DNA of 7,635 nt. It comes from CAZLLV01 sp964560325 (lineage in GTDB: Bacteria; Acidobacteriota; Thermoanaerobaculia; Multivoradales; DATKCC01). The position numbers and the translations under genes were made by a program. The stretch is from NCBI GenBank assembly GCA_964560325.1, contig CAZLLV010000210.1, positions 1 through 7,635 on the forward strand, read 5' to 3'. Positions 7,089 to 7,635 of this stretch are shown here, piece by piece. Below the pieces are notes generated by a model, which saw only the letters and a list, made by a program, of their open reading frames with translations, was not told where the DNA came from and did no database searches. Each line of letters opens with the position of its first letter. Position 1 is the first letter of the stretch.

Positions 7089-7635
7089 CACTCGGACCTC
7101 ACCGGGATCGGCAGGCAGATCTTCAGGAAGGGCAGCCACCAGAACACGATGTTCAGGAGCTGGATGAAGATCATCAGCACGATGAAGGCGCAGAGCGTGA
7201 TGATCGGGATCGAGAACGAGCAGATCATCCCGAGCGTCCAGCCCGGGTCGCCGGTCTTGACGTCGCCGTCGTCGATGTCCGCGAGCTTGGCGTTCTGCAC
7301 CTGCTCGACCTGGCTCCTGAGCTTGTTCGAGAGCAGCATCGAGACGCTCTTCGGGAAGCGCCGGAGGCCCTTGATGCTGGTGTCGAGGGGCAGCCGGATG
7401 GTGAGCGGCCGGGCCGGTGCGTCGGGGTCGAAGAACGACGCCAGCTGGAAGGGCCGCGACGGCGCCGAGACGACCGGCGGCACGTACGGGCCGCAGCGCG
7501 GCCGCTCGTAGACGCAGCGGGCGACGTAGAGGGCGCCGCCCTCCTCTCCGGGCTCGCCGGGCGACGCGGCGGCGGCGCGGGCGGCGTCGACCGGCGCTCC
7601 GGCGGCGCCGCGCCCCGGCGGGCCGGCGGGGGGCA
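7088..7635 (-). CDS. CIS-associated protein with C-terminal hydrophobic tail (5' end outside window)
   Basis: The frame is open from the right edge (181 full codons visible) to TGA at 7090-7088. A GTG at 7483 is a possible start, but upstream residues in frame read ALYVARCVYERPRCGPY, which belongs to the conserved core, so translation begins farther upstream. The first two bases of the window on this strand are TG, so a start codon at the edge itself cannot be excluded. The visible N-terminus is Pro/Ala/Gly-rich. The core contains SAPSRPFQLASFFDPDAPAR and LPLDTSIKGLRRF, then a likely amphipathic helix (LLSNKLRSQVEQVQNAKLAD). The last about 45 residues are strongly hydrophobic (from MICSFSIPIITLCAFIVLMI to IVFWWLPFLKICLPIPV), enough for one long or two short membrane segments. 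I recognise this arrangement from uncharacterised proteins next to CIS baseplate genes, but no biochemical function is known to me. Membrane attachment or a buried hydrophobic assembly role is inferred. Confidence 0.85.
   Translation of the reverse strand, partial: PPAGPPGRGAAGAPVDAARAAAASPGEPGEEGGALYVARCVYERPRCGPYVPPVVSAPSRPFQLASFFDPDAPARPLTIRLPLDTSIKGLRRFPKSVSMLLSNKLRSQVEQVQNAKLADIDDGDVKTGDPGWTLGMICSFSIPIITLCAFIVLMIFIQLLNIVFWWLPFLKICLPIPVRSE
7096..7103 (-). promoter_or_regulatory. Shine-Dalgarno of the gp25 gene
   Basis: GGTGAGGT lies inside the end of the upstream gene, seven bases before ATG at 7088. GAGGT is complementary to the 16S 3' end. It decides for this start over the GTG at 7139, and with the TGATG overlap suggests translational coupling. 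Confidence 0.7.
7105..7228 (-). other. Predicted membrane segment(s) at the C-terminus
   Basis: About 41 residues run almost without charge (one Lys near the end) and are rich in Ile, Leu, Phe and Trp, ending in a short tail with Arg and Glu. A central Asn (LLNIVFWW) and Pro (WWLPF) could mark a hairpin turn. It follows a soluble core, as in a tail-anchored or hairpin-anchored protein. Assigned by reading hydrophobicity, not by a predictor. Confidence 0.7.

Noticed and set aside
7089..7139. GTG start at 7139 for the gp25 gene
   Set aside because: It would overlap the upstream gene by 52 bases. The ATG at 7088 has a well-placed SD and a TGATG junction, and gp25 proteins begin shortly before the GRGISFPP motif.
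7481..7483. GTG start at 7483 for the membrane-tailed protein
   Set aside because: The in-frame residues just upstream (YVARCVYERPRCGPY) look like part of the conserved core, so this GTG is more likely an internal valine.
1..7635. Prophage, CRISPR array, tRNA or insertion sequence
   Set aside because: No capsid, terminase, integrase or lysis gene, spaced repeats, cloverleaf or transposase is visible. The window is continuous CIS baseplate coding sequence.

Overview
This is a GC-rich window (roughly 70% G+C or more by eye) that is almost fully coding. All of the coding is on the minus strand and reads as a single transcription unit running from the right edge to the left edge. The genes are consecutive baseplate and fibre genes of a phage-tail-like contractile injection system (CIS, in the wider Afp/PVC/eCIS group). 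The strong GC bias, Ala/Pro/Arg/Gly-rich proteins and proline-rich linkers suggest a high-GC environmental bacterium such as an Acidobacteriota, myxobacterial or related lineage. The host cannot be fixed from sequence alone, and nothing marks the locus as an intact phage.

Layout in transcription order (right to left): (1) 7635-7088, a protein truncated at the window edge, with a conserved soluble core and a long hydrophobic C-terminal tail. I recognise it as a type of uncharacterised protein that travels with CIS loci. (2) 7088-6663, a gp25/GpW-like baseplate wedge protein. (3) 6652-4448, a large baseplate J/gp6-like assembly protein of the TIGR02243 type. (4) 4448-1425, a 1007-residue tail protein with a predicted beta-propeller N-terminus, a beta-sandwich-like middle and a TIGR02242-type gpI/Afp12-like C-terminal domain, which carries an unusual insert with two related repeats. 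(5) 1416 to beyond position 1, a fibre-like protein with a conserved CIS-associated N-terminal region, several GSPP-rich linkers and phage-fibre motifs (HPQY, GDLAGAYPDPTV), running off the left edge as a Gly-Pro-Pro sequence.

The genes are tightly packed. Two junctions are TGATG stop/start overlaps (7088 and 4448), and the other two have gaps of 8 and 10 bases with a Shine-Dalgarno sequence overlapping the preceding stop codon. This implies translational coupling and co-assembly: gp25 and J-like proteins build the wedge, the gpI-like protein sits at its periphery and connects to fibres, and the last protein probably binds a surface or receptor. No promoter, terminator, RNA gene, CRISPR array, insertion sequence or origin was seen, and no gene-free stretch exceeds 10 bases.

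The points most worth a second look are the membrane-tailed protein beside a gp25 gene, the duplicated helical insert in the gpI-like domain, and the mosaic fibre protein with repeated GSPP linkers.
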